Source: Lachnospiraceae bacterium
GTDB lineage: Bacteria > Bacillota > Clostridia > Lachnospirales > Lachnospiraceae
Length of the DNA: 5,569 nt
Reading direction: 5' to 3'
Assembly (NCBI GenBank): GCA_020860745.1
Contig: JAJBTR010000256.1
Location: 1 to 5,569 of the forward strand
Position numbers and translations under genes: made by a program. A model generated the notes under the pieces. The model made no database searches. It was not told where the DNA came from and saw only the letters and a program-made list of their open reading frames with translations. Position 1 is the stretch's first letter; every line of letters begins with the position of its first letter. Shown in pieces: positions 1 through 5,450 of this stretch.

Positions 1-354
1 GCGGATGCCATGGCGGAGGAGCTCGGCTGCGAAGCGGTTCCCACCTCAGAGCGGATCCGCGGCTACACGGACACCCTTTTTCTTGGCGGCGCCATCTATG
101 CGAGTAAGCTCGACCCCAGCATCCTTGGTTTTATCACACGTCTGGACCGCCGGCAGGTGGGTAAGATCATCCTCTTCGGAGATGCTGCCATCGGCGACCC
201 CTGCAAGAAAATGCGCAAGGCACTGATGGATAAGGATATGCTGGCAGAGACAGAGACATTCCTCTGCAAGGGCAGCTTCAAGATTATCGCCGCTGGGCAT
301 CCCAATGCAAATGACCTGGAAAAAGCAAAGGCATTCGCAAAAAAGTGGATGTGA
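1..354 (+). CDS. Flavodoxin-like protein, 3' part (5' end outside window)
   Basis: The reading frame is open from base 1 and ends at TGA 352-354, showing 117 residues. An internal ATG at 10-12 is not a convincing start: the preceding codons (Ala-Asp-Ala) continue a helix that in flavodoxins follows the FMN-phosphate loop, and no ribosome binding site can be seen. The C-terminal half shows the family pattern: a hydrophobic strand (KIILFGDAAIGD), a variable helix, a second strand with a Phe-x-Cys-x-Gly motif (FLCKGSF), then a GHPNANDLEKAKAFAKKW ending, as in Clostridia flavodoxins ('GRPNxxDLxxAKxFA'). The missing N-terminus should hold the T/S-G-N-T phosphate loop. Such proteins bind FMN and carry single electrons between cytosolic redox enzymes. 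The gene faces the reductase operon and could supply electrons to it, but it is not in the same transcript. The family call is fairly secure; the partner is unknown. Confidence 0.75.
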   Translation, partial: ADAMAEELGCEAVPTSERIRGYTDTLFLGGAIYASKLDPSILGFITRLDRRQVGKIILFGDAAIGDPCKKMRKALMDKDMLAETETFLCKGSFKIIAAGHPNANDLEKAKAFAKKWM

Positions 355-383
355 GGCACAAATATTTATAACATGTTTTTGAC

Positions 384-422
384 AAAAAGGCTGCCTCCCG
401 AGGTTCCGGAGTCTGCCTTTTT
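384..422. terminator. Bidirectional intrinsic terminator between converging genes
   Basis: AAAAAGGC (384-391) pairs with GCCTTTTT (415-422), and an inner CTCC (395-398) pairs with GGAG (408-411) across two mismatches, leaving a 9-nt loop. The stem carries a T run on either strand, so it can stop the flavodoxin transcript (+) and read-through of the reductase operon (-). It lies 30 bp past the flavodoxin stop. Confidence 0.75.
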
Positions 423-484
423 ATCTGTCGTATAACTTCTATATCGTAAAAACACATATACCTTCTTGTCCCCCGCACCGAAGA

Positions 485-518
485 AGAGAGCAACGGCTCT
501 GATTAGCCATTGCTCTCT
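485..518 (-). terminator. Hairpin, probable terminator of the hydrolase-reductase-ferredoxin operon
   Basis: AGAGAGCAA (485-493) pairs perfectly with TTGCTCTCT (510-518). After one C/A mismatch an inner GGCT (495-498) pairs with AGCC (505-508), leaving a 6-nt loop. On the minus strand the stem is followed by TCTTC, which is pyrimidine-rich but not a clean U run, so this may be a weak terminator or a 3'-end-protecting hairpin backed up by the stronger one at 384-422. It starts about 33 bp beyond the ferredoxin stop. A small AGAGA/TCTCT stem (524-536) lies between. No gene was found in 355-550. Confidence 0.55.
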
Positions 519-550
519 CAAATAGAGACTATCTCTGAATTTCTCTAATT

Positions 551-739
551 TTATTTCAGCCGGATGGCCGCTACCGCGCAATCCTCCGCCGATTTTTTGG
601 CGCTCTCCTCCAAATCAGCCGGAATCTCATCATACAAAACGTCGATGCAATGCTCCTCATAATTTCTCTTATACAGATCCGGATAGAGATCCTCACAAAG
701 TCCGCAACGGATACAATAATCAGCTAGTTCTATTCTCAT
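551..739 (-). CDS. Single [4Fe-4S] cluster ferredoxin, 62 aa
   Basis: This is a small cytosolic electron carrier. Counting from the ATG at 739, cysteines 9, 12 and 15 form C-x2-C-G-x-C, followed by a Pro five residues after the third Cys. The fourth ligand is the Cys in the C-terminal EDCAVAAI motif (residue 54), which replaces the usual C-P-V-x-A-I. This spacing is that of monocluster ferredoxins of the Bacillus/Thermotoga type, and the length is normal for them. The middle is acidic. The start chosen is ATG 737-739, with AGGAG at 750-754 and a 10-nt spacer; a GTG at 746-748 would sit directly against the ribosome binding site. That site lies inside the last codons of the flavoprotein gene and the stop-to-start gap is 2 bp, so the two genes are probably translationally coupled. 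The likely role is electron donor or acceptor for the flavoprotein upstream (inference). Confidence 0.82.
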   Translation of the reverse strand: MRIELADYCIRCGLCEDLYPDLYKRNYEEHCIDVLYDEIPADLEESAKKSAEDCAVAAIRLK

Positions 740-741
740 TA

Positions 742-2298
742 TCAGCACTCTCCTTTCACATAAGCTGCCGCGCTGTCACCTGCCAGCATACCGGTTGTCA
801 TGGAGCCGTACACAGTTCCTCCCGCGTTTACCGGAGGATTACCATACAGACTCGCTGTAGCCATATCGCCGCCTGCATAAAGTCCTTCAATTGGCAGATT
901 ATTCCTGTCCACCACATTGGCGTTTTCATCGATAGCCAGACCGCCCATGGTATCGTACCCGCCCGCCAGAATACGGAAGCAATAAATATGACCGCTCTCT
1001 TCGCGCACCGGCTTGATGTACATCGGATTGGTCTTAAACGCCTCATCGATTCCGGTCTCCGCTGCCTTATTGTATTTTTCCAGTGTCTTCTTCAGTCCAT
1101 TCTCGTTAATGCCCATGTACTCACAGACTTCATGAATTGTATCGAAATGACACATATGCTTGTTGCCCTTCGCAATTGCCTCGTCCATCTGTCCTCGGAT
1201 ATTCTGAACAGAAACACCCTTAAAGACAAAGTATACGTACCCGTCTTCAACTTTTTCGCCAAGTGCTTTTGCAGTATCCTCATCAAAAATCATATAACAG
1301 GCCATATTAGGACAATTCAACATCAGAGAACTCGACATCGCCGTGTGATTATTTGACATCTCTTCATTAATAAAGCGGTTTCCAAGTTCATTTACCCGAA
1401 GATATGGCTGTTCTATGATAATTTTTATCTGATTCGCATTCAGCCACGGCGTATTCGGACCCACACGCACGCCTGGGTTCGGAACCTCCGGATCAGCGCT
1501 GATGGCAAATCCCGTTTTTCTGCCGCCAATCTCCCAGACCGCTTTCTGCCCATCGCCATCCTGACAGCTGTCCGGGAACGTGATCATGACCTGACCGCCA
1601 TCTTTATAAGCATCCTCAAATTTTGTATTGAGAACCCCCTCTTCCTTCATCATCTCAATATTACCGCTGATACCGCCGGAAGCCACAATCAGGGCTTTGC
1701 ATTTGATGTCAATCTGATTTCCCTCTTTGTCATAGGCGATAGCACCTGTCACTTTTCCGGTTTCCGAATCGCGGATGATCTTTTTAATTGGCGTGGAAAA
1801 ATAAAAATCTACGCCCTTTTTCTCCAGCATAAAACGCATCCTCAGCATCACAAGCGCAAACGCATGACCCTGCCCGCGTCCGTTTACAAAGTAAATATCT
1901 CCTACATCCAGTCCGTTCGCGTGACCCATCGTGTAGCCGCGCTGTGTCCCGTATTCCTCCGGCGGACGATTAACCACCAGCGGCGCCTCAATCTTTAACT
2001 GGTTCAAAAACAGATCTGGAAACTCTGAAGAATATTTGATCACCTTACTCACCAGCCCCATATTAGCTGTGTAATTAGAAAATCGTCCAAGCACCTCATA
2101 GGCGCTCTTCTGCGCCTCCGGGGTATCCGGCGTGGAGCAGAAACACATGGGACAATTGGAAACTGCACCTCCCTGTGCCGGGTATTTCTCAAATACCGCG
2201 ATTTTTAACCCTCCTGCGTTGGCAAGCTTGTACGCCGCGCCCATTCCGGCGACGCCACTGCCCATGACCGCAACATCAACTTCAATTGTCTTGTTCAT
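742..2298 (-). CDS. FAD-dependent oxidoreductase, FAD-binding-2 / fumarate reductase flavoprotein family (soluble, 518 aa)
   Basis: This is a flavoenzyme expected to reduce (or oxidise) a C=C bond next to a carbonyl or carboxylate. The N-terminal dinucleotide fold is clear: G13-S-G-V-A-G18 with the ribose-binding Glu at 37, then the QGG of the family at 42-44. The D-G-D-G-Q-K-A motif is at 247-253, the cap-domain segment R-x-N-E-L-G-N-R-F-I-N-E at 301-312, and the C-terminal FAD-closing region A-G-G-D-M at 475-479 with G-x-x-x-N-A-G-G at 486-494. There is no signal peptide, FMN-binding domain or heme motif, so it is cytosolic and needs an outside electron partner; the ferredoxin gene follows after 2 bp. 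The fumarate reductase arginine after 'FVNE' is replaced (FINEEMSNN), and the usual His before TMGG is replaced by Gly-Tyr-Asp, so fumarate is an unlikely substrate. The start is ATG 2296-2298 with GGAGG at 2306-2310 and a 7-nt spacer. The frame is open upstream, but longer starts lack a ribosome binding site and the longest would overlap the hydrolase gene. 3-Ketosteroid dehydrogenase-like activity is an alternative. Family secure, substrate unknown. Confidence 0.88.
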   Translation of the reverse strand: MNKTIEVDVAVMGSGVAGMGAAYKLANAGGLKIAVFEKYPAQGGAVSNCPMCFCSTPDTPEAQKSAYEVLGRFSNYTANMGLVSKVIKYSSEFPDLFLNQLKIEAPLVVNRPPEEYGTQRGYTMGHANGLDVGDIYFVNGRGQGHAFALVMLRMRFMLEKKGVDFYFSTPIKKIIRDSETGKVTGAIAYDKEGNQIDIKCKALIVASGGISGNIEMMKEEGVLNTKFEDAYKDGGQVMITFPDSCQDGDGQKAVWEIGGRKTGFAISADPEVPNPGVRVGPNTPWLNANQIKIIIEQPYLRVNELGNRFINEEMSNNHTAMSSSLMLNCPNMACYMIFDEDTAKALGEKVEDGYVYFVFKGVSVQNIRGQMDEAIAKGNKHMCHFDTIHEVCEYMGINENGLKKTLEKYNKAAETGIDEAFKTNPMYIKPVREESGHIYCFRILAGGYDTMGGLAIDENANVVDRNNLPIEGLYAGGDMATASLYGNPPVNAGGTVYGSMTTGMLAGDSAAAYVKGEC

Positions 2299-2340
2299 TC
2301 CAGTTCCTCCATTTCCGTATTTTTGTTTAATCATATTTCC

Positions 2341-2357
2341 ACAGGAATTGTTCCTGT
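2341..2357. repeat. Intercistronic perfect inverted repeat
   Basis: ACAGGAA-ttg-TTCCTGT is a perfect 7-bp inverted repeat with a 3-nt loop, in the 64-bp gap between the hydrolase stop and the flavoprotein start. No T run follows on the minus strand, so it is not an intrinsic terminator. It could form an mRNA hairpin that protects the 3' end of the hydrolase message or adjusts the gene ratio within the operon. Confidence 0.5.
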
Positions 2358-2362
2358 TTATT

Positions 2363-3169
2363 TTACAGCATCGGTTTCCCGCTCTCCTCCGCATATACCT
2401 GCGGAAGAATCTTTGCCAGATTGGAAAACTCTTTGATATTGTGTCCGATCAGACCCATGGCAACTTCCTCCGGTAGTTTTACTTCCGGCGGAAGCAGGTA
2501 TTTTGCTTCTCCATCGATGATGTGATATCCCACCCAGAATCTTGCCTGGAATGTCATAACGCCATCAATCTTTTTGGCAACCTCGACCATCACGACCGGC
2601 ACCTTCATCTCGCCCATCAACGCATTGGCCGCCACCATAAACTCGCACCCTTCCGTGCCGATTTTTGCGTTGTCAAATCCAAGCTTTGCGGGTTCCGTGA
2701 ACATGATGACAATCTCATCCGGCGGTCCTCCGATAGACTCCTGCACGGTATGCGTCGCACCCCATGTCTTTTCCACCAGCGGGACAGCCGGATCCAGCGC
2801 CAGCCGCCTGCCCTCCTCATTCAGCTGCACATCATAGTGATCCTCGGGATCCCAGATTGCATACCGCAGCGGCTCCAGTCCATGCCATGCAAACCACCAC
2901 TGCAGCATTTCCGCGGTCACTTCCGGCATCGGAATATTTCCTGCCACCAGCATACCGCCTTCTTTCAGCGGGAAATAACCCATCTTCTCAGGATACGTTC
3001 CCGGCTCCTGCAGTTTCTTTCTGTCATGAATCGGCAGCGCATCATCCGCTGTCCCTTTGCAGTTTGCCACGAACTGCATCTGCTCCGTGGTAAGCCCGGC
3101 AATCCCCATCTCATAATACTTGTAATAACTTTTTTTGACGGCGTCGTCTGCCACAGGTACTTTTGCCAT
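2363..3169 (-). CDS. Putative zinc-dependent C-C hydrolase of the PhlG / phloretin hydrolase family (268 aa)
   Basis: The family (diacetylphloroglucinol hydrolase PhlG of Pseudomonas, phloretin hydrolase of Eubacterium ramulus) cleaves the C-C bond between an aromatic ring and a ketone in a Bet v1-like fold with one zinc. The length (268 aa) is close to these enzymes. Seen in the protein: an aromatic block W91-W-F-A-W-H96, then L-R-Y103-A-I-W-D-P-E-D-H111, Q-E144-S-I-G-G, and near the C-terminus G-H243-N-I-K-E247. The H-x3-E pair and the spacing Y103/H111/E144 resemble what I recall of PhlG (Tyr121, zinc ligands His129, Glu160, His270, Glu274), so H111, E144, H243 and E247 are predicted ligands. 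No signal peptide or membrane segment is present. The start is ATG 3167-3169 with AGGAGG at 3178-3183 and an 8-nt spacer; a GTG further upstream (3218-3220) has no ribosome binding site. It is the first gene of the operon and precedes the flavoprotein. The family assignment rests on recalled motifs, not on a search; the substrate is unknown. Confidence 0.68.
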   Translation of the reverse strand: MAKVPVADDAVKKSYYKYYEMGIAGLTTEQMQFVANCKGTADDALPIHDRKKLQEPGTYPEKMGYFPLKEGGMLVAGNIPMPEVTAEMLQWWFAWHGLEPLRYAIWDPEDHYDVQLNEEGRRLALDPAVPLVEKTWGATHTVQESIGGPPDEIVIMFTEPAKLGFDNAKIGTEGCEFMVAANALMGEMKVPVVMVEVAKKIDGVMTFQARFWVGYHIIDGEAKYLLPPEVKLPEEVAMGLIGHNIKEFSNLAKILPQVYAEESGKPML

Positions 3170-3209
3170 TCGCTTCTCCTCCTTTTTGTCTGATATTTTT
3201 GATGTCCCC

Positions 3210-3231
3210 TTTGTTATCACACTTTAACAAA
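3210..3231. promoter_or_regulatory. Inverted repeat TTTGTTA-N8-TAACAAA, candidate operator
   Basis: Seven-base arms match perfectly around an 8-base spacer, placing the arm centres about 15 bp apart, as for a dimeric regulator binding one DNA face. It sits 41 bp upstream of the hydrolase start codon and overlaps a weak extended -10 candidate. It may be an operator or an mRNA leader stem. Confidence 0.35.
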
Positions 3232-3283
3232 AAACAGAAAAAATTGCTTCGACAAAACTGCCTTGAAAGGCGAAAAAGCTTAC

Positions 3284-3304
3284 CTTTGCAAGTGCACTTT
3301 GCAC
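3284..3304. promoter_or_regulatory. Nested palindrome around AGTGCACT, candidate operator
   Basis: AGTGCACT (3291-3298) is a perfect 8-bp palindrome. It is flanked by TGCA on the left (3287-3290) and T-TGCA on the right (3299-3303), so the whole is a 16-bp palindrome apart from one extra T. The same bases also form a direct repeat of CTTTGCA (3284-3290 and 3297-3303), 13 bp apart. It lies about 115-135 bp upstream of the hydrolase start, just downstream of the TATATAT -10 candidate, a position that suits a regulator site. Confidence 0.4.
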
Positions 3305-3338
3305 AACCATATATACTCACGGTTTTAAAGAATAATAC

Positions 3339-3382
3339 AAAAAGCAGCTGCAAGCGAAGTTCTCTCCGCGCGGCTGCTTTTT
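3339..3382 (-). terminator. Intrinsic terminator of the PucR-type regulator gene
   Basis: AAAAAGCAGC (3339-3348) pairs perfectly with GCTGCTTTTT (3373-3382). The stem continues with a T-G wobble and two G-C pairs, and the loop is partly pairable. On the minus strand the stem ends in TTTTTG. It lies 86 bp past the regulator stop and separates the regulator transcript from the operon that follows in the same direction. A 14-bp AT palindrome (3449-3462) lies between the stop codon and this hairpin. Confidence 0.82.
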
Positions 3383-3467
3383 TCGCAAACAATATCTCTG
3401 ATCCTTTTTCATAATCAAAACAATTACCCGACAGGCTTTGCCTCATCATTTTTATATAAAAAGGCCG

Positions 3468-5090
3468 TTACCTTTCTGCTTTCAGATACTCATCAATCAG
3501 ATCCGATATCACAATTTTTTTCTTAATCTCCGTATCCGCCACCCGGATTCCCCAGCGCTCCTCCACAAACCGCACCGCGTTCCGCACAGTGTTCCGATGA
3601 AGAAACAACTGTTCTGCAGTGTGCGTGGCATTGCAGTCACACTCCAGATAAGTCAGAATAATCCGACAATAATCCGACTGATGTGCCTTATCATATTCTT
3701 TCATTTGAAGATAAAATTCCGGCTGTATACATGAAACCGACATTTCCCGTTCGAAGACGGAAAACAAATGCTCATAGTAAATATCTCCATAAAGCGTATA
3801 TCTGGCCTGCGGCTTCTTAAAATACAAAGCTGCTTTTGCCTGCAGATATGCGAACCTCAGGTCCTGCACCCGGAAAAACACGTTGCTGACTCCCATAGAA
3901 AAAGAATAATCTCCCAGCAATTCATCGATATTTTTCATCTCCCACTGCCGGATAAAATCATCCGGATCTCCCTGCCGGCTCAATATCTTAAAAAGACAGG
4001 CCTGGCCTTCGTAAAGAAATGGCTTTACATCCCACATTTCCCGATCCATCTGCCGCGTCAAAAAATGCAGCGGAACACTCTCCGCATCATCAAATGCAAT
4101 CACTCCAAGCACAAACCGTCCTGTCAATTCTAAATTCTCGATATTCTGTATCTGTTCTCTCAACCGTTCCTCCGGAATAGCATCCGGATTCATAAGGTTT
4201 AGCAAAAGCGTCTCATACATCATCTGCCCGTAGCGTGACTGCTCAAAATCCCGCTTCAGGCAGAAATTTATGTTTTCCGCAAACAACCGAAACAAATCCA
4301 AATACCCTCGTTCCAGATCACTCTGATCGTCACATATATGAAAGACACAGGCATATCCAAGCAAAATCTGCCCATTTGAAAAACGCAGGTACACATTTCT
4401 GCTCGTCTCATCACCCGCAGCCGGAGCAATAAGCGGTTCTTCATTTTCCAGCTGCTCAAAAATATGGTTCTTTTGAATCATAGACATGACAGAAGAGTCT
4501 GTATATCCTTTTTCCAACGTATGCTTAAAGTAACCATATTCTCCGATCACATTTTTTGTAGCGGCGATCACATCAAAGGCAGGATTATAAATCATAACCG
4601 GAAACCGCAGCAGACTTGCGCTCAAATCTACCAGTTCCTGTATCGGTCTCCCCTCCAGCGCGGAAACATGCATCGTCTTATCCCAATTTGAAAGATAGCT
4701 GAAAATATCAACCATCCGGTTGACCAGGTAGGGAACCGGAAAATCTCCCTCCACCAACACCAATGTACACGGCAGCGAATCAAACTTGTTCCCCCACAAA
4801 TCTACATCCTGCCTACTCTGATCCCGAACCGCCAGTACTGTCATCTCCGATGTCAAAGTCTCCCAATTATCCCAAAGTTCCTTCCATCCGGCAATATACA
4901 GATAGGCAGCTTCCCCCTGCTCTTTTTTCACTTTTTCATCACGTAGGTCAGTTGGAATCTGATCATCCCTCTCCATGCCGGCAAAGAACTGCTTCACGCC
5001 GACAAAAGTCCTGTCACTCTTTGTTTTACGGAGAATTTTCGGATTCAGATAGATGATAAAATACAGGCATGTATACAGTGTCAGTTCCAT
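3468..5090 (-). CDS. PucR/CdaR-type transcriptional regulator with C-terminal HTH_30 domain (540 aa)
   Basis: This is a cytosolic DNA-binding protein expected to sense a metabolite and switch the neighbouring catabolic operon. The C-terminus (about 473-540) is a typical PucR helix-turn-helix: 'YLECDCNATHTAEQLFLHRNTVRNAVRFVEE', with the hallmark H-R-N-T-V-R at 498-503. Before it lies a CdaR GGDEF-like segment (about 325-430) ending in F-S-M-G-V-S-N-V-F-F-R-V-Q-D-L with the A-x-x-A-L-Y-F helix. The central part (about 150-290) reads like a GAF/PAS-like sensor, starting Q-E-L-V-D-L-S-A-S-L-L-R-F-P-V-M-I-Y. The N-terminal 130 residues resemble the ligand-sensing half of PucR_1-type regulators (L-Y-I-A-G at 64-68) but are less certain. 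The start is ATG 5088-5090 with AAGGAG at 5099-5104 and an 8-nt spacer. It has its own terminator, so it is probably transcribed separately from the operon 298 bp downstream, its likely target (inference). Whether it activates or represses is unknown. Confidence 0.85.
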   Translation of the reverse strand: MELTLYTCLYFIIYLNPKILRKTKSDRTFVGVKQFFAGMERDDQIPTDLRDEKVKKEQGEAAYLYIAGWKELWDNWETLTSEMTVLAVRDQSRQDVDLWGNKFDSLPCTLVLVEGDFPVPYLVNRMVDIFSYLSNWDKTMHVSALEGRPIQELVDLSASLLRFPVMIYNPAFDVIAATKNVIGEYGYFKHTLEKGYTDSSVMSMIQKNHIFEQLENEEPLIAPAAGDETSRNVYLRFSNGQILLGYACVFHICDDQSDLERGYLDLFRLFAENINFCLKRDFEQSRYGQMMYETLLLNLMNPDAIPEERLREQIQNIENLELTGRFVLGVIAFDDAESVPLHFLTRQMDREMWDVKPFLYEGQACLFKILSRQGDPDDFIRQWEMKNIDELLGDYSFSMGVSNVFFRVQDLRFAYLQAKAALYFKKPQARYTLYGDIYYEHLFSVFEREMSVSCIQPEFYLQMKEYDKAHQSDYCRIILTYLECDCNATHTAEQLFLHRNTVRNAVRFVEERWGIRVADTEIKKKIVISDLIDEYLKAER

Positions 5091-5222
5091 GGTTGCGTCT
5101 CCTTACTTTTTTCTGCCGGAACTATTTTCAGCCAAATACCACATCCCTGGAGTTTCCTGCCGAAAATCCCATTTTCCTCACTATTCACCAACAAATTTCA
5201 TATTTTTATTTTCGAAAATCCG
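5091..5222 (-). promoter_or_regulatory. Regulator promoter region with repeated CGAAAATCC elements
   Basis: This 132-bp AT-rich gap between the small upstream gene and the regulator should hold the regulator's promoter on the minus strand, but no convincing -35/-10 pair was found. It carries CGAAAATCC twice in direct orientation (5161-5169 and 5213-5221), and the right copy overlaps a perfect 12-bp palindrome ATTTTCGAAAAT (5208-5219). The AAGGAG of the regulator is at 5099-5104. Confidence 0.4.
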
Positions 5223-5450
5223 TCAACATTCAAGCATTGCAATCGGCTCTTCGAATCTGCTTCGCTCCCTTTTCATACGCCTTCGAAGCTCCGTCTCATC
5301 AGCAACAGGTATTTCCAATAATTCCCGCACACGAGCCGACAGATAGATATTCAACGCCTCCAACCGGTCTTCCGGCACAGGATAAAGTGAATGATTGATA
5401 AGCCGGAAACTCAGCAATTTTCTAAGCTGTTCATGCTGCCTTTCTCCCAT
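5223..5450 (-). CDS. Small protein of unknown function, 75 aa
   Basis: I do not recognise this protein. It starts at ATG 5448-5450 with GGAG at 5457-5460 and a 6-nt spacer, and ends at TGA 5223-5225. It is highly charged and helical in character: an N-terminal M-G-E-R-Q-H-E-Q-L-R-K-L-L stretch, a middle S-L-Y-P-V-P-E-D-R, and a C-terminal basic segment R-R-R-M-K-R-E-R. There is no signal peptide, membrane segment or Cys motif. The frame is open upstream for another 26 codons, to a TGA, with only a TTG (5520-5522) as a longer start, so it could also be the 3' remnant of a longer gene. It precedes the regulator in the same direction with a 132-bp gap. Whether it is really translated is uncertain. 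Confidence 0.45.
   Translation of the reverse strand: MGERQHEQLRKLLSFRLINHSLYPVPEDRLEALNIYLSARVRELLEIPVADETELRRRMKRERSRFEEPIAMLEC

Larger units (their letters stand above)
3170..3338 (-). promoter_or_regulatory. Promoter and leader region of the hydrolase-reductase-ferredoxin operon
   Basis: This AT-rich stretch lies between the regulator's terminator and the first operon gene, so the operon promoter should be here, reading leftward. No textbook promoter is present. A TATATAT on the minus strand near 3310-3316 could be a -10 box, with a weak TTGTAT about 19 bp upstream. GATAAC preceded by TGT (minus strand, around 3214-3222) is a weaker extended -10 candidate. Two inverted-repeat elements inside the region are listed separately. 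Confidence 0.4.

Noticed and set aside
366..581. Minus-strand open frame of 71 codons at the operon end
   Set aside because: It overlaps the ferredoxin 3' end and both terminator hairpins, and its composition is that of noncoding DNA.
742..2298. Assignment of the flavoprotein as fumarate reductase or as an old-yellow-enzyme-type enoate reductase
   Set aside because: The fumarate-binding Arg and His are absent, and the fold motifs are those of FAD-binding-2 with no TIM-barrel FMN domain or ferredoxin-type cluster domain.
2299..2394. N-terminal extension of the flavoprotein by 32 residues
   Set aside because: It would overlap the end of the hydrolase gene and lacks a ribosome binding site. 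The Asn-Lys-Thr start directly before the FAD-binding strand has GGAGG at 7 nt.
2522..3193. Long plus-strand open frame (223 codons) opposite the hydrolase gene
   Set aside because: It is the antisense of a gene with a strong ribosome binding site and family motifs. Its translation is rich in His, Arg, Leu and Cys with no domain pattern, typical of a shadow frame.
3236..3275. Attenuator-like hairpin GCCTTTCAAGGC followed by T-rich sequence in the operon leader
   Set aside because: The stem has only 4-5 bp and the T runs are not directly adjacent; it is too weak to call.
3768..4133. Plus-strand open frame opposite the regulator gene
   Set aside because: It lies fully inside the regulator coding region and has no recognisable motif or ribosome binding site.
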